Assembly (NCBI GenBank): GCA_009733575.1
Contig: ML769486.1
Span: 1 to 64,000, forward strand
From: Gymnopus androsaceus JB14
Lineage: Eukaryota > Basidiomycota > Agaricomycetes > Agaricales > Omphalotaceae
Length of the DNA stretch: 64,000 nucleotides
Reading direction: 5' to 3'
Part shown: one piece after another, positions 1 through 10,279 of the stretch
Numbering within the stretch: position 1 is the first letter of the stretch
Layout of the letters: each line of letters opens with the position of its first letter
Made by a program: the position numbers and the translations under genes
Notes under the pieces: model-generated
Databases searched by the model: none
The model's input: only the letters and a program-made list of their open reading frames with translations
What the model was told of the DNA's origin: nothing

Positions 1-200
1 TTTCACAAGTTATATCATCTGTATTGAATTGTGGGCCAAATCATCCCTTTTCAGTCAGAGTTTCCACCTGGGTGAAAATCTGTGTTTTGGTCTGGGTTTT
101 GATGTGATTGAAACAGGGACCAATTGCTTGTGTATCAGTCCAAAAATCTGCCGAGCAGATTTTTGTTACTTCACAGTAATTGGTAATGTGGCCAGCTGCC

Positions 201-372
201 TACATCAGCAAAACCTGGGTGATCCCATAGCAAGGTCCCCCTCTGTGCAGCTCTGCACAGTGCTGTACAGAGCTGTACAGCAACTGATCTATATCAATTC
301 CCGATCAATTGCTGTACAGAGCTGCACAGAGGGGGACCTTGCTATGGCGAACACCCAGGTTTTGCTGATGTA
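201..372. repeat. Imperfect inverted repeat (hairpin), about 80 bp arms
   Basis: The left arm begins TACATCAGCAAAACCTGGGT and runs through a stretch rich in CAGCTCTG/TACAGAGC. The right arm is its reverse complement and ends GGTTTTGCTGATGTA. The arms meet near 285-300. The pairing is seen directly. It could be a small foldback or MITE, but no target-site duplication was found. Confidence 0.7.
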
Positions 373-429
373 TGTACATAGCCTATGTTGGTGTATTTTC
401 ATTTAAATATATGTCTTATATATATATAT

Positions 430-1000
430 TTATAGTGTAGCACTAACTAAGATAGGCAGCTGCCCACAGCAATAATTCATGTATGATTGTATCCTTTCAT
501 TGATATATATATTACAAGTAACAGTGTGGGGTTGCTGTTGATCAGGTAAATTCACTAAGGTCTTGGGATATACTATTGTGGCCATATTCATTATTGGTGT
601 TGTGCATGTAATGAAGGATAAGGTCATCCATTGCTGGATCCATGGCCAGGAATATGGGAAGCTGCCTTGAAATATCAAGTAGTATTGTGTCAGTAAGATA
701 ATGTATGTACTCATAAAATTCATGAAAAATATATGAAAAAATGATAGGGGGGAATTCAGGACCAAATTGGTGAAAAATGGCAGGCAGCTGCCCAGTGGGA
801 CCCCAGACACCTGTGACATGTGACAACTTGGGCATCTGCCCAGCCCTGACCAGGCAGCTGCCTGGTAGACAGGGCAGTGATTTTTATCAAGACAGGATTG
901 GTGGGTTGCTGCCTGGAAAAATTGAGCACAGGTGGGCAGCTGCCTCACTGAAATATTGGCTGGGCAGAATGCCCAAAAAAGCAACCTCTTAGGATAGTTT
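430..1000. other. Non-coding stretch with a cluster of GGCAGCTGCC palindromes
   Basis: The perfect 10-bp palindrome GGCAGCTGCC occurs at 455-464, 783-792, 853-862 and 935-944, with degenerate versions near 660 and 905. The minus strand is open for 192 codons, but its translation resembles no family I know and the open frame probably reflects composition. No gene is called. Confidence 0.5.
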
Positions 1001-1397
1001 AGGTACATCAGTTTTCTATCCTAACTAGGTCATATGTAGTGGTTGCCTGAAGTGTACAGTCCTTTGCAGTCCATCTACGTCCGCGTCCATATAATCTTCC
1101 AACAGCGCAAAAGTTATGCTCCAGCGTCCAATACCACTGCCGATGACAATTATGTGAATGGAGACCTCGCGACTCAAATAATGTCCCTTCAACGCGACTT
1201 CTCAAATCCCAACTTTCATGGGATAAAGATGAGTTGGCGAAGAGTAGAGGGGAACTGCGGATGAACAGTGAATGGATGGAGGTTGAGGTGAGGATGAATG
1301 GCGGAAGGCGTTGGAGGAGGAGTTGGAGAGTGAAGAGGTGAGTGACGCGTCTCCGTCTCCCTGTATTTATCTCTTTTCTTCTTTTGTTCCCTTCGTA

Positions 1398-2119
1398 TTA
1401 ACCCGCTTCCTCATACAGACGAGCAACATGGTCGCTATCAAGCATAAACTCTGCACTTAGTCCGAGCCAAATCTCCACCAGCAGCAGGAAAAGCTGAGGG
1501 AAGAGAGGGAGGCACAAGCACAGAGGCGTTGAAGAGCGTGTTGAGGGTTGTAGAGGGCAACGAATACCCCGGGTGTTGGACCCATACGCATACGGATCCC
1601 TCCGGGGACAACGATGTTTCCGCAACCTCGGACTCCTACGCTCTCCTCCCACAGACTGGGTCTACCATCTCTCTGTATCATTCTACGCTGCAGAGAGGGA
1701 GGGATACGTTCGTGTCCGGGTCCATGTCGAGGTCTAGGCCCTCATCCAGCAACGGGATCAAGTCTTCTTCGTGGCCAGGTACACCTCATGAGAGGTTAGA
1801 GGTGGATTCACGAGCTTTGAATTTGTACGCGAAGGTGGAGTTGAGCTTTGTGGACCCTTTGACAACATCAACATTGAAGGGATCATCAGCAGGGACGGAA
1901 TCGAGTGCTTCTTCCTCTGATGCACCTCTAGCACCTTTATTGCCTCTCTCTCCTCTGAATCCAATCCGAACCAAAGTCCTGCTTTAAGAGCTTCAGCACC
2001 CCATACCCATCCAACGAGTCTCCTCCATCACCTGCGCATTCCACACCCGTATCACTCATCACCGCCCGCAGAATCAGAATCAGAATTCTAATTGGAGGTA
2101 GAGGTGGAGGCAGAGTCAC
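1398..2119 (+). pseudogene. Low-complexity hypothetical coding remnant
   Basis: The plus strand carries an open stretch at 1529-1987 rich in Ser, Thr and Pro. A second frame just upstream has a charged coiled-coil-like run (QQQEKLREEREAQAQ) that ends in stops. The two frames interleave, as expected of a decayed gene with indels or of unrecognised short introns. No domain was recognised and no start or splice site stands out. It may equally be non-coding DNA of biased composition. Confidence 0.25.
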
Positions 2120-2367
2120 AGCAGGATCATACTCTGGATACTCTGGTGCAGGAACAGGAACAGGCGGGGCTAGCTTTTGGAGGGGCGGTGGTGTAAGTAT
2201 ACCAGGGATAGAAGAACGGTATTAGGTTAATTATGGCTTACGGCTTATATGTATAGTTTTTCGACATCGAATTCAGTATCTTTTCATTCATTGGAGTAAC
2301 TAAGCTACGCTGGGATTAGAAAGAGCTTTAATAAATACAAGAAAGGCAATGATGCACAAATCTTAGT

Positions 2368-2461
2368 GGTTCGACCCGGGCTTGAACCAGGGACCTTGTA
2401 TGAAACATGCAAGCACCCTTGATCACTACTACAGACTCGATAACCAATATGCCATCAAACC
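2368..2461 (-). repeat. tRNA-like element (tRNA-derived SINE head or tRNA pseudogene)
   Basis: Read on the minus strand, the first seven bases GGTTTGA pair fully with TCGAACC at the 3' end (acceptor stem). They are followed by a box-A-like TGGCATATTGG and a box-B T-arm in which CCTGG and CCGGG flank a 7-nt TTCAAGC loop. A hairpin CTTGCATG-TTT-CATACAAG lies where a long variable arm would be. The D-stem pairs poorly and I could not fit a convincing anticodon arm. A degenerate class-II tRNA or a tRNA-derived SINE head is more likely than a working tRNA. Confidence 0.55.
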
Positions 2462-4820
2462 ACATTCATGGAGAAATAGCATGTGTCTTTATACTGAAAC
2501 CAGAAGCCACTGCTCACAAGTAGTATTATCTCCACTATCACCTGGACTATCCTAACACTCTTTGAGTGGAGCCAATCCTGCCATCTCTGCACTACAAAAT
2601 TGCGATGAGGGTCACCTAAAGGTGACCCCAGTCAACCCCCCAATGGGCTGTTGCCAGTATCATTACTGAATGCAGCTTAGTTCCAAAGAGATATAGACTT
2701 GGCTGCATATCACACTATCTGACTATCACACTTAATTAGTGCAAGCAAAAACAAAAAGCAGGGATTTATGTAGGAGTAATAAAAGAAGTACAGGTGTAAG
2801 TAAATGTGGTATATATTATAGACTTTAAAAGAAAACAAATCAGTCAAATACCTAGTTTGCAGTGTACACCTAGCACAGCAAAGCTGAAGGGTGAGGACTG
2901 AACCATATCCATCCAGTCACAAAGGCAATGAGAGCCCTGAATCACATTGATATGACACCATAGCCCATCGATCAATGACCTGGGTAATCTGACTACAGTT
3001 TGAACTTTACGAGGAACTAATATGTAAATTCATCACTCACCTATATTTTTTTCAACTTTCAAAGTTTGATTGCTTTCTGGTGTTGCATTGATGAGTTAGA
3101 TTTGTGCTAGGTATGAAAACCAACCAAACAACAATCACCCCAATCAGATATAATCCAAAAGGTTTAATTTAATGCGAGGAAGGAGGTTGTCAAAGGTTCC
3201 CTTGACTACTAATTGATTCGAAGAGAAAAGCACTTGACAGTTGACACAGATAGTGCGCGATGAACAAGGTTTTATATTTGGAGGGAGGTTTTGAAAAGCC
3301 AACTAACGTACGACGATGCGCTGAACTAATCGAGGGGAAAGCAAACACCAAAGCACGGGTCAAGTACGCCGACTCAACAAATGACTTTGCGTATCTCGGG
3401 AGCCTTTACGTCGCCGCGCAATGATACTCCAACTCTCAGGGATTCCCGCGAGTTACCTAACAAGCTTATACGACCGCCGGGCAAGTCACTCGAGTATGTG
3501 TTTTTAACACACTCAGCGAAGAGTGGGCAAGGGGTAGAATCTGTTGGTAAAGCTAGGTAACACTCCGAGAGGCTTCCTCCCTAAAACTAGACCAAGCCGA
3601 CACTTGGGTCCAAGACCTTTCCTAATCAACAACGGGCTCGTCGAGGTGTGCACGTTAGGCTCCACCTGCGGTCCTAAGACTGATGTGACCTCTCTTCGAG
3701 ATGAAAACCAGGAATGCTCGACTTAATAGCCGGGAAGTAGAATGAACAGCCTCAGTATTGTCGAGGTTACAAGAAGGCCACCTGTTTCAAAGGTTGTAGA
3801 GGACGATGCAGACGCGTCTGAGCGTGTACGAATCACTACAGGTCCTAAGATAGAACTGTGTTTCAGGTATCAAGTCTAACTTGTCATTCCGAGATAGAAT
3901 AGCTACCCTTATATACTGAGCGAGATATATGAAAATAGGAAAATGAGAGAAACTGAGCGAGATAGGATGAAACAGAGTAAGTAAAATAGGAAAAGATAAA
4001 TAATGTCCATATATGCGTGTATACTATGGTTTTGCCTCGACGTTTTCCTGCCTTGTTTGTTTGTCTTCCTTGATTGGGTCGACTTTGGGATTTTGGTCCG
4101 AATCGACTTGAGTCATTTGCTTTTTTACAAGGCTCGCCAGTTCCTTTAGCAGAACAGCCCTCGGAAGTATTTCTATGTTTTTCCTTGCCAATGGGAGACT
4201 GGTTATTATCCCTAGTTCCGCGCGGTCTCGAGTCTAGATGCCTGGTAGCATATGGATCTCGGTAAAACGCTGAGGCTCGGATAGAAACACTCCTTGGTCC
4301 TTCCGTGCTCTAGCAGTAGCTACAGCAAGTGGGTCATGTGGCCGCGTTGGACTGCCGCGGCTATCTGCCTGGGCACTTTCCAGCGAGCATCAACTTTGAG
4401 GGCACCCGTTAGTGTACTTCCTCATCTCGGTCCACCTTGCTTCGTTTAATAAACTTGAGTGTTGTTTAGACTCCTCGGTGAGCTGATCGCGGAAGTGATG
4501 CCTCATTAAGACTTCAATCCCTTGGGTATATCCTTCGATGACCTAGCCTAGTATAACTGGTATGTGGGCTCGTTTATCTGCCTCGGTAAGCAACTTGTTA
4601 TCCAGCAAGCTTGCCTCGCTACACCATACCGCGCATAGGACTTTGATCGAGGCGCATTCACAAAGTTAAGTATGGTACCATTGCGCGTACCGTTACTCTG
4701 CAACCTCTTGGGTAGAATAGGTCCTCGGTAGATTTTAACTATCAGCTCGGGCTCACTATAGTTCTCTTATTGACCGTGTTTTGTTACTAACAGAACCTAG
4801 GATTATTGGTTCTGCGCAGT
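2462..4820. other. About 2.4 kb without a recognisable gene
   Basis: No reading frame here gives a familiar protein. From about 3170 to 4800 the composition changes to a CTCGG/CGAGG-rich sequence. A short AT/GA-rich simple repeat (variants of GAGCGAGATA) lies near 3915-3990. The CTCG-rich part may be an old retroelement remnant, but I saw no LTR, PBS or pol motif. Confidence 0.4.
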
Positions 4821-4827
4821 TCTAGCC

Positions 4828-7800
4828 TTAGCCGAAGAATCGGCGTATCAGCATGGCAGTAGCTAGTAGCTTGCAAATTTTGTAATGCTCATGTTTATGC
4901 GAAAAATCAAAAGCAGTAAATCCATCATCAGTCTGTGCGTTCACATTTGCCCCTTTTTCCAAGAGGTAATGCACAATTTCCAGATGACCATTTTGAGCAG
5001 CAATTATAAGGGGGGTTGAATTTCTCAAACCAGGAATATTCATGTCTGCCCTAAAATTTAGTAGAACCATTTTGGGATGCTAGTCTTAAAGCAGTGGAAC
5101 CATTCTCATTTTGTGCATTTACATTGGCCCCATGGTCCAGCAGGAGAGAAACAATATCAAGATGTCCTCTTTGAGCAGCAATAACAAGAGGAGTAGTTTT
5201 GTGAAAGCCTGGGAGATCTGGATCAGCCTCATGGTCAAGTAAAATTTTGACAATTGTGACATGACCATTCTGGGATGCTTGTCTTAAAGCAGTGGATCCA
5301 TTTCCAGCTGGGCCATTTACATTTGCTCCCCTGTCCACAAGGAAGGAGACAATATTCAAATGCCCATTTTGAGCAGCAATTACAATAGCAGTTCCACTTT
5401 GGATTGATGTAATATCCATGTCTGCCCCAGAATTGACCAGAAGCTTGACAATTTCAAAATGGCCATTTTGTGAGGCTAATCTCAAAGCTGTGGAACCAGC
5501 TTCATTTTTTGCATTCACATCTGCCCGATGCTCAATCAGGATAGAAGTAACATCCAAATGACCTTGTTGTGCAGCAATTATAAGTGGTGTGTATTTCCTG
5601 AATCCAGGAATATCCTTTTCTGCTCCATGGTTCAGCAAAAGCTTGACAATTTCAAAATGGCCCTCCTGTGATGCTAGTCTCAAAGCAGTACTACCATATT
5701 CATTTTGTGCATTCACATTTGCCCCATTCTCAATCAGGATGGAAACAACATCCAAATGACCTTGTTGTGCAGCAATTATAAGTGGTGTGGATTTCTTGAA
5801 TCCAGGAATATCCTTTTCTGCTCCATGGTTCAGCAAAAGCTTGACAATTTCCAAATGGCCCCCTTGTGATGTTTGTGTCAAAGCAGTACCATCATATTCA
5901 TCTTGTGCATTCACATTTGCCCCATTCTCAAGCAGGATGGAAACAACATCCAAATGACCTTCTTGTGCAGCAATTATAAGTGGTGAGACTATTCCTGGAA
6001 CATCTATATTTGCCCCATGGTTAAGTAAGAGCTCCACACTTTCAAAATGACCATTGCATGACGCTTGAGTCAAAGCAGGATAACCATCTTCATCTTGTGC
6101 GTTTACATTTGCTCCATTCTCAATCAGTAAGGAGGTAATGTCTAGATCTCCATCGTAAGGCAGCAGTTAGAAGTGGAGTGTATTTTCTGAATCCTGACAA
6201 TCTCCTTGTCTGCCCCATGGTTCAGCAAAAGCTTGACAATTTCAAAATAGTCATTTTGTGCTGCCAGTCCGAACATAGTGTCACCATGTTCAGCTTGTGT
6301 TTTCCGCCCTATGAACTGCCGCACTTAATGCTGATCCATACAATCCTCCTTTGGCATTTACATTTCTTCCATTCACCAGCTGCTTGACCATATCTTGGAG
6401 TCCACACCAAGCAGCATAATACAATGGTTGAGGCATAGCCCAGCTCTTCTGTTTCCTTTCAAAACTCGCTAGTTTCAAGCAATTAATATATGTGGTTCCA
6501 CCTGCTTGGATTATCTTAAAGGCTTTCTGATATACATTTTCACTGTTGCCCCTTTTTGCATGCTTATACCAGTGTTGAGCAGCGTATCTAGAGATCGGAT
6601 ATTCCTCATTCCATTGCACAACATCTGCTATTTCTGTATTGAACAGTAGCAGATATGCCAAGGAGCTTTCTGCTATTAATCTGTGACTCAAATATTCATT
6701 CATGTGGAACTGTGATGCTGTAGTGTTCAAATTTGATTTGAGGTGTTCAGATAAGAGAAATTCCCTGACAGATGTATGTGCTAGCTCCACAGTATTTCTG
6801 TTGTGGTCGACATGTATAAGTGTTGCACCAAGGAAGGTGATACGTTCTGGATCAACTCGGTACTTCTTTTCAAATCCAATTCCGTCATCCTCTCTTACAA
6901 AAGCAATGACTTCCCCTAGTGCATCCAGTGTTAAAGGTTCCATTGAAAAGCAAAGCCACTGAAGAACCTGCTTTGTGTCCTCAATGCGAGAGGCTTCGAT
7001 TGATTGAAGTGCTTGAATATACGTATCATTCAGATTCGCAGGAAGTTGATTCAAAACAGAATCAACTGCCTTCAGACCTATGCATGATTGCAGAGCAATC
7101 AATTGACAATCAACCCAGCGGAACCTAGCATAGCAATCAGGATTTAATCAGGATGACTATTCAACCAGGAATAATTTTGAGACTCACATTCCATTTGCCC
7201 TTCCAGTTAGACTGTTTACAATTTGACTTTTCTCCTCGTCACTATGTTGACCGAATGCATTGTCATTCTTCATGGTATAATCCAGGAAGATTTCCACATC
7301 TGTGTTTACATTTTCTTTATCAATCAGAACAACTTTTGAACAAAGTTGCTCCAATTCACGGGCATAAAAAATATGTGGTCGACTTGCTATGAGCATATGC
7401 AAATGGGAGTATGCCACTGTGCTAAGCTCCTCCATAAGTTGGAACAGAGGCTTAAAGCTTTGAGTCTCCATTTCATCAAGTCCATCGATTATAACAAATA
7501 GTGAATTTACTTTGAGAATTGAAATGACGTCTTTTAAGGTAGCTATCAACTCTCTGTCACTTGGCTTGCTTTTGAAATTCTCATGAATATTATAGAGTTT
7601 CCATATAGCCAAATATATTTCTTCTTGCATGGTTGTAGAGAGCAGCTGTGATAAAAGAGTTGAGACTAGGTTATTGAAATTTTGTTTGGATGCATCTCTA
7701 GAATCAAAAAAGTAGAATGCCACCAATTGGTTTTCATAGGCATCCAAACCTCTTAAATCGTTGATTACAGTGGATCTTTAAAAAAATGATTAGTGTGCTT

Positions 7801-8305
7801 TAATTGGTGTAAGTTTCCGTAACCCATTTGACATACACTAGCACACTTTTTCCAGAGCCCACTATATATTTTTATCCCGGGATTTAGAACGCAATACGAA
7901 TTATGATCTTGAGACCTACCATCACCCTGCAGCCAGAGAAGTGAGTTGGGAATTTGCTTCCACTCATCTAATTCCCTTCCTTTCAGAAACCATTCACCAG
8001 TTCCAGCTGTTCTTTTGTGCAAAAACAAATCTTGGCTCTGCAAAGCATTGGAGGGACTCAACCATCTGATAATCTTTTTCACTTCACTCATTATTTCAGT
8101 GTCACTCATTGAAGTTTGAGCGTCACTTGGATCTTGAACTTCTGATCAGCATCACTAGCATAGTCCCACTGAGGGCCAAAACAGACTCACAATGGTGAAT
8201 ATGTAAATTATGCATGATTTGCGCATTTTGGAAGGTGGGATGCTCCATCCTAAAATCATTAGCTCCAGTGAACATGTGGGAAGCATTACTGACGGAAGAG
8301 GTCAT
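4828..8305 (-). pseudogene. NACHT-ankyrin (NLR-like) protein gene, frameshifted
   Basis: The gene encodes a STAND-type NTPase with C-terminal ankyrin repeats, the fungal NLR-like architecture thought to act in non-self recognition. Exons can be traced on the minus strand: 8305-8191 (N-terminal MFTGANDFRMEHPTFQNAQ, typical of mushroom NLRs), 8140-7920, 7861-7837, 7775-7188 and 7124 onward. Introns of 50, 58, 61 and 63 bp have good GT/AG ends. Splicing rebuilds a Walker A motif GDVGSGKS from two exons. Walker B is LFVIIDGLDE. After the NACHT module and its helical linker come roughly ten ankyrin repeats (motif TPLIIAAQQGHLDVVSIL). The repeat region breaks frame near 6310, 6160-6210 and 5060, where the next repeat resumes in another frame. 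As sequenced it cannot encode a full protein without those errors being corrected. It could be a recent pseudogene, an unusual spliced allele or assembly error. Confidence 0.85.
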
Positions 8306-8533
8306 TCGGTGCTCACAATATGTGGGAGCGATGCTGACCGAATCTTTCTCTTATAAAGGGTTTCCAACAAAATGATCATCTGATTCTTTCAATATATTTT
8401 GAGACAGTCATAGCCCCATGACCCTATGCAGTATGCTGCAAATAGAGTCGCTTAGGGTATATTGACAGCGAAAATGGGATGTAATGACAGGCAGGTCAGC
8501 CGATAAATATTGATTCTGCTTCTGCTCACACAT

Positions 8534-9642
8534 CACACCGCCAATGATTATACTTCAGTCAGGCTGAAGTACTTTGGGAAATGAATTATTTCAGTACGTA
8601 AGACAAATGTACTTTTTCATACAAGTAGATAAAATAAATATTTCAATGAACTTACGAAGGAATTACATCCAGACCCTCTGAAATTTAAATTTTAATCAGT
8701 TATCTGTAAGGATGGACACGAGTCCAGCTCCTTAACAGGTACCGGCAGGTAAACCTGTGGGAATACCGGCCGGTATTTTAACCTGCGGGTCCCGGTACCG
8801 GTTTCCCATGGGTTATGCAGGTTGCAGGTCGCAGTTTCGCTCAAAGTTGGCAGGTTTACCTGCAGGTACCTGTGGACCTGGAATACTAGACACTAAAAAT
8901 TAGTCCATTTACAAATAAATTTGGTATAATTGTGACTGCAGTTTGATGTAGGGCTACTTTGTAGTGATACCTATGCCATTTTAATATAAAACATGTACTT
9001 ATTCATTTAAATTTGTGAATTTATAGGCAGGTATAAATAGTGGTGCAGGTTTGCAGGTACCTGCAGGTAAACCTGCACAGGTCTTGTGCAGGTCGCAGGT
9101 CAAGGGTTTGGATGCCCAGGTACCTGCACCACAGGTGCAGGTTTACCGGGACCCGGAGTCATGTCCACCTTTAGTTATCTGAAAGAACATTTTTCAATTT
9201 AGCTCTGAAAGCGATAGTTTTGATGTAGACTGAATACTTTTATTTCACAATAAGTGTGAAAGTAACTATTTCGAAGAACCTTTAAACTGGTTCCCGAAAG
9301 ACAATACTTCGATTCTCGGGCCGGACCGGGCCGCCGCCAAACCGCACAGCGAAAGGCAATCTATTGAATTGTTTTTCGAAACAATTACTTTTACTCTTAT
9401 TGTGAAAGCAGGGCTTTCAAGTCCTCATTGAAACTATTGTTCTTAGAGTCCAATTGAAAGCTTTCCTTTTGTACATCTATATAAGGTTCTAAATTCAGAA
9501 TGTCGGAATTTAATTTATTCTCTAATCTATTGAAATATACCTCTTCTGTATTTGTCTGAAAAAGTACGCTTCATATATGGATTGAATTTATTTATTTCCC
9601 ATTATGCTTCAGCTTGACTGAAGCATAATTATTGGCGGTGTG
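8534..9642. mobile_element. TIR element, about 1.1 kb, containing a nested MITE
   Basis: The left end CACACCGCCAATGATTATAC and the right end (reverse complement CACACCGCCAATAATTATGC) form matching terminal inverted repeats. Each is followed by a short CTTCAGTC-GGCTGAAG-type palindrome. Similarity continues inward for about 100 bp at lower identity. No transposase was seen, so the element is non-autonomous. No convincing target-site duplication was found. Confidence 0.65.
8707..9172. mobile_element. hAT-like MITE, 466 bp, with 9-bp target duplication
   Basis: Direct repeats AGTTATCTG at 8698-8706 and 9173-9181 flank a segment whose ends are inverted (AAGGATGGACACGAGTCC against AAAGGTGGACATGACTCC). 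An 8-9 bp duplication fits the hAT superfamily. The interior is dense in repeated CAGGTAAACCTG, CAGGTACCTG and GCAGGT words. It lies inside the larger TIR element, so it inserted later. Confidence 0.75.
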
Positions 9643-9744
9643 CATGTGGCCAACTGCTCTTTGCACCGGAATTACACCCGTGGTCATACACTCCGAGACG
9701 GAAACCGTAAAAGGTCGAAAGAAGTGATGGTAGTTAAAGGTGGA

Positions 9745-10060
9745 AAACATTATACTGTATCTCCCATACTGTGGAAGGCGCTATGGTGCCCTGAGTACGT
9801 GCTGCGCGCATCTGGGTAAGCTACCTGCATTTAGGAATACATCATTTGCCCAAAATGCACTGATCTAACCAATTAACGCTCTCAAATCCAAGCCCAAGTT
9901 AATTCAACCTTTCCCCGGGACACTTCATCCCAACGTTCGGATGATCCCGATGTTGATATTGAACTACCTCATCATCAACGTTCCTCCACGCCCAGCATGA
10001 AGGCAAGAGCAAAGAAAGAGTTGGCACCTAAGCAAGGAGGTGCCATGTCATCGACACACA
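9745..10060 (+). pseudogene. Possible two-exon fragment of a Cys-containing protein (plus strand)
   Basis: A possible exon with Cys residues (CGRRYGALSTCCAHL) ends at a GTAAGC donor. An acceptor near 9892 leads to an acidic, Ser-rich tail (SSQRSDDPDVDIELPHH) that stops near 10070, at the terminus of the neighbouring CACTA element. It may be a truncated N-terminal piece of a transposase-type gene. This is inference from splice signals and composition; no family was recognised. Confidence 0.3.
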
Positions 10061-10061
10061 A

Positions 10062-10072
10062 GCCACTATAGA
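10062..10072. repeat. CACTA-type terminus of the Plavaka element
   Basis: CACTATAGACC starts here, followed by a subterminal block containing CGGTGACCGAGGGAAAG. The same terminus in reverse orientation ends the related fragment at 57532. CACTA ends are established for Plavaka/En-Spm type elements. The opposite end was not located. Confidence 0.65.
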
Positions 10073-10279
10073 CCCCAGACAGGGTGAACACAACTCGGTG
10101 ACCGAGGGAAAGTAATCTACAGGTGCAAAAACGGATTATCGTACTGTATTAATTTCACTCGGTAGTTTCCATCGAGTTAAGAGAACAAGTTAAATTGACG
10201 AGTCAAAAAATTAATCCAGTTCGAAGTAGAAAAGACGGCTATGCCAATCAACACGATTGGCATGAAGTATACATACATA

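Noticed and set aside
430..1008. 192-codon minus-strand open frame
   Set aside because: No similarity to any family I know, AT-rich, and overlapped by palindromic repeats. More likely chance.
2368..2461. Functional nuclear tRNA gene
   Set aside because: Acceptor and T arms fit, but the D stem pairs poorly and no anticodon stem-loop with a U33-type loop could be placed.
3170..4800. Possible Gypsy remnant in the CTCGG-rich region
   Set aside because: No LTR pair, PBS, polypurine run or pol motif could be found. Compositional bias alone is not enough.
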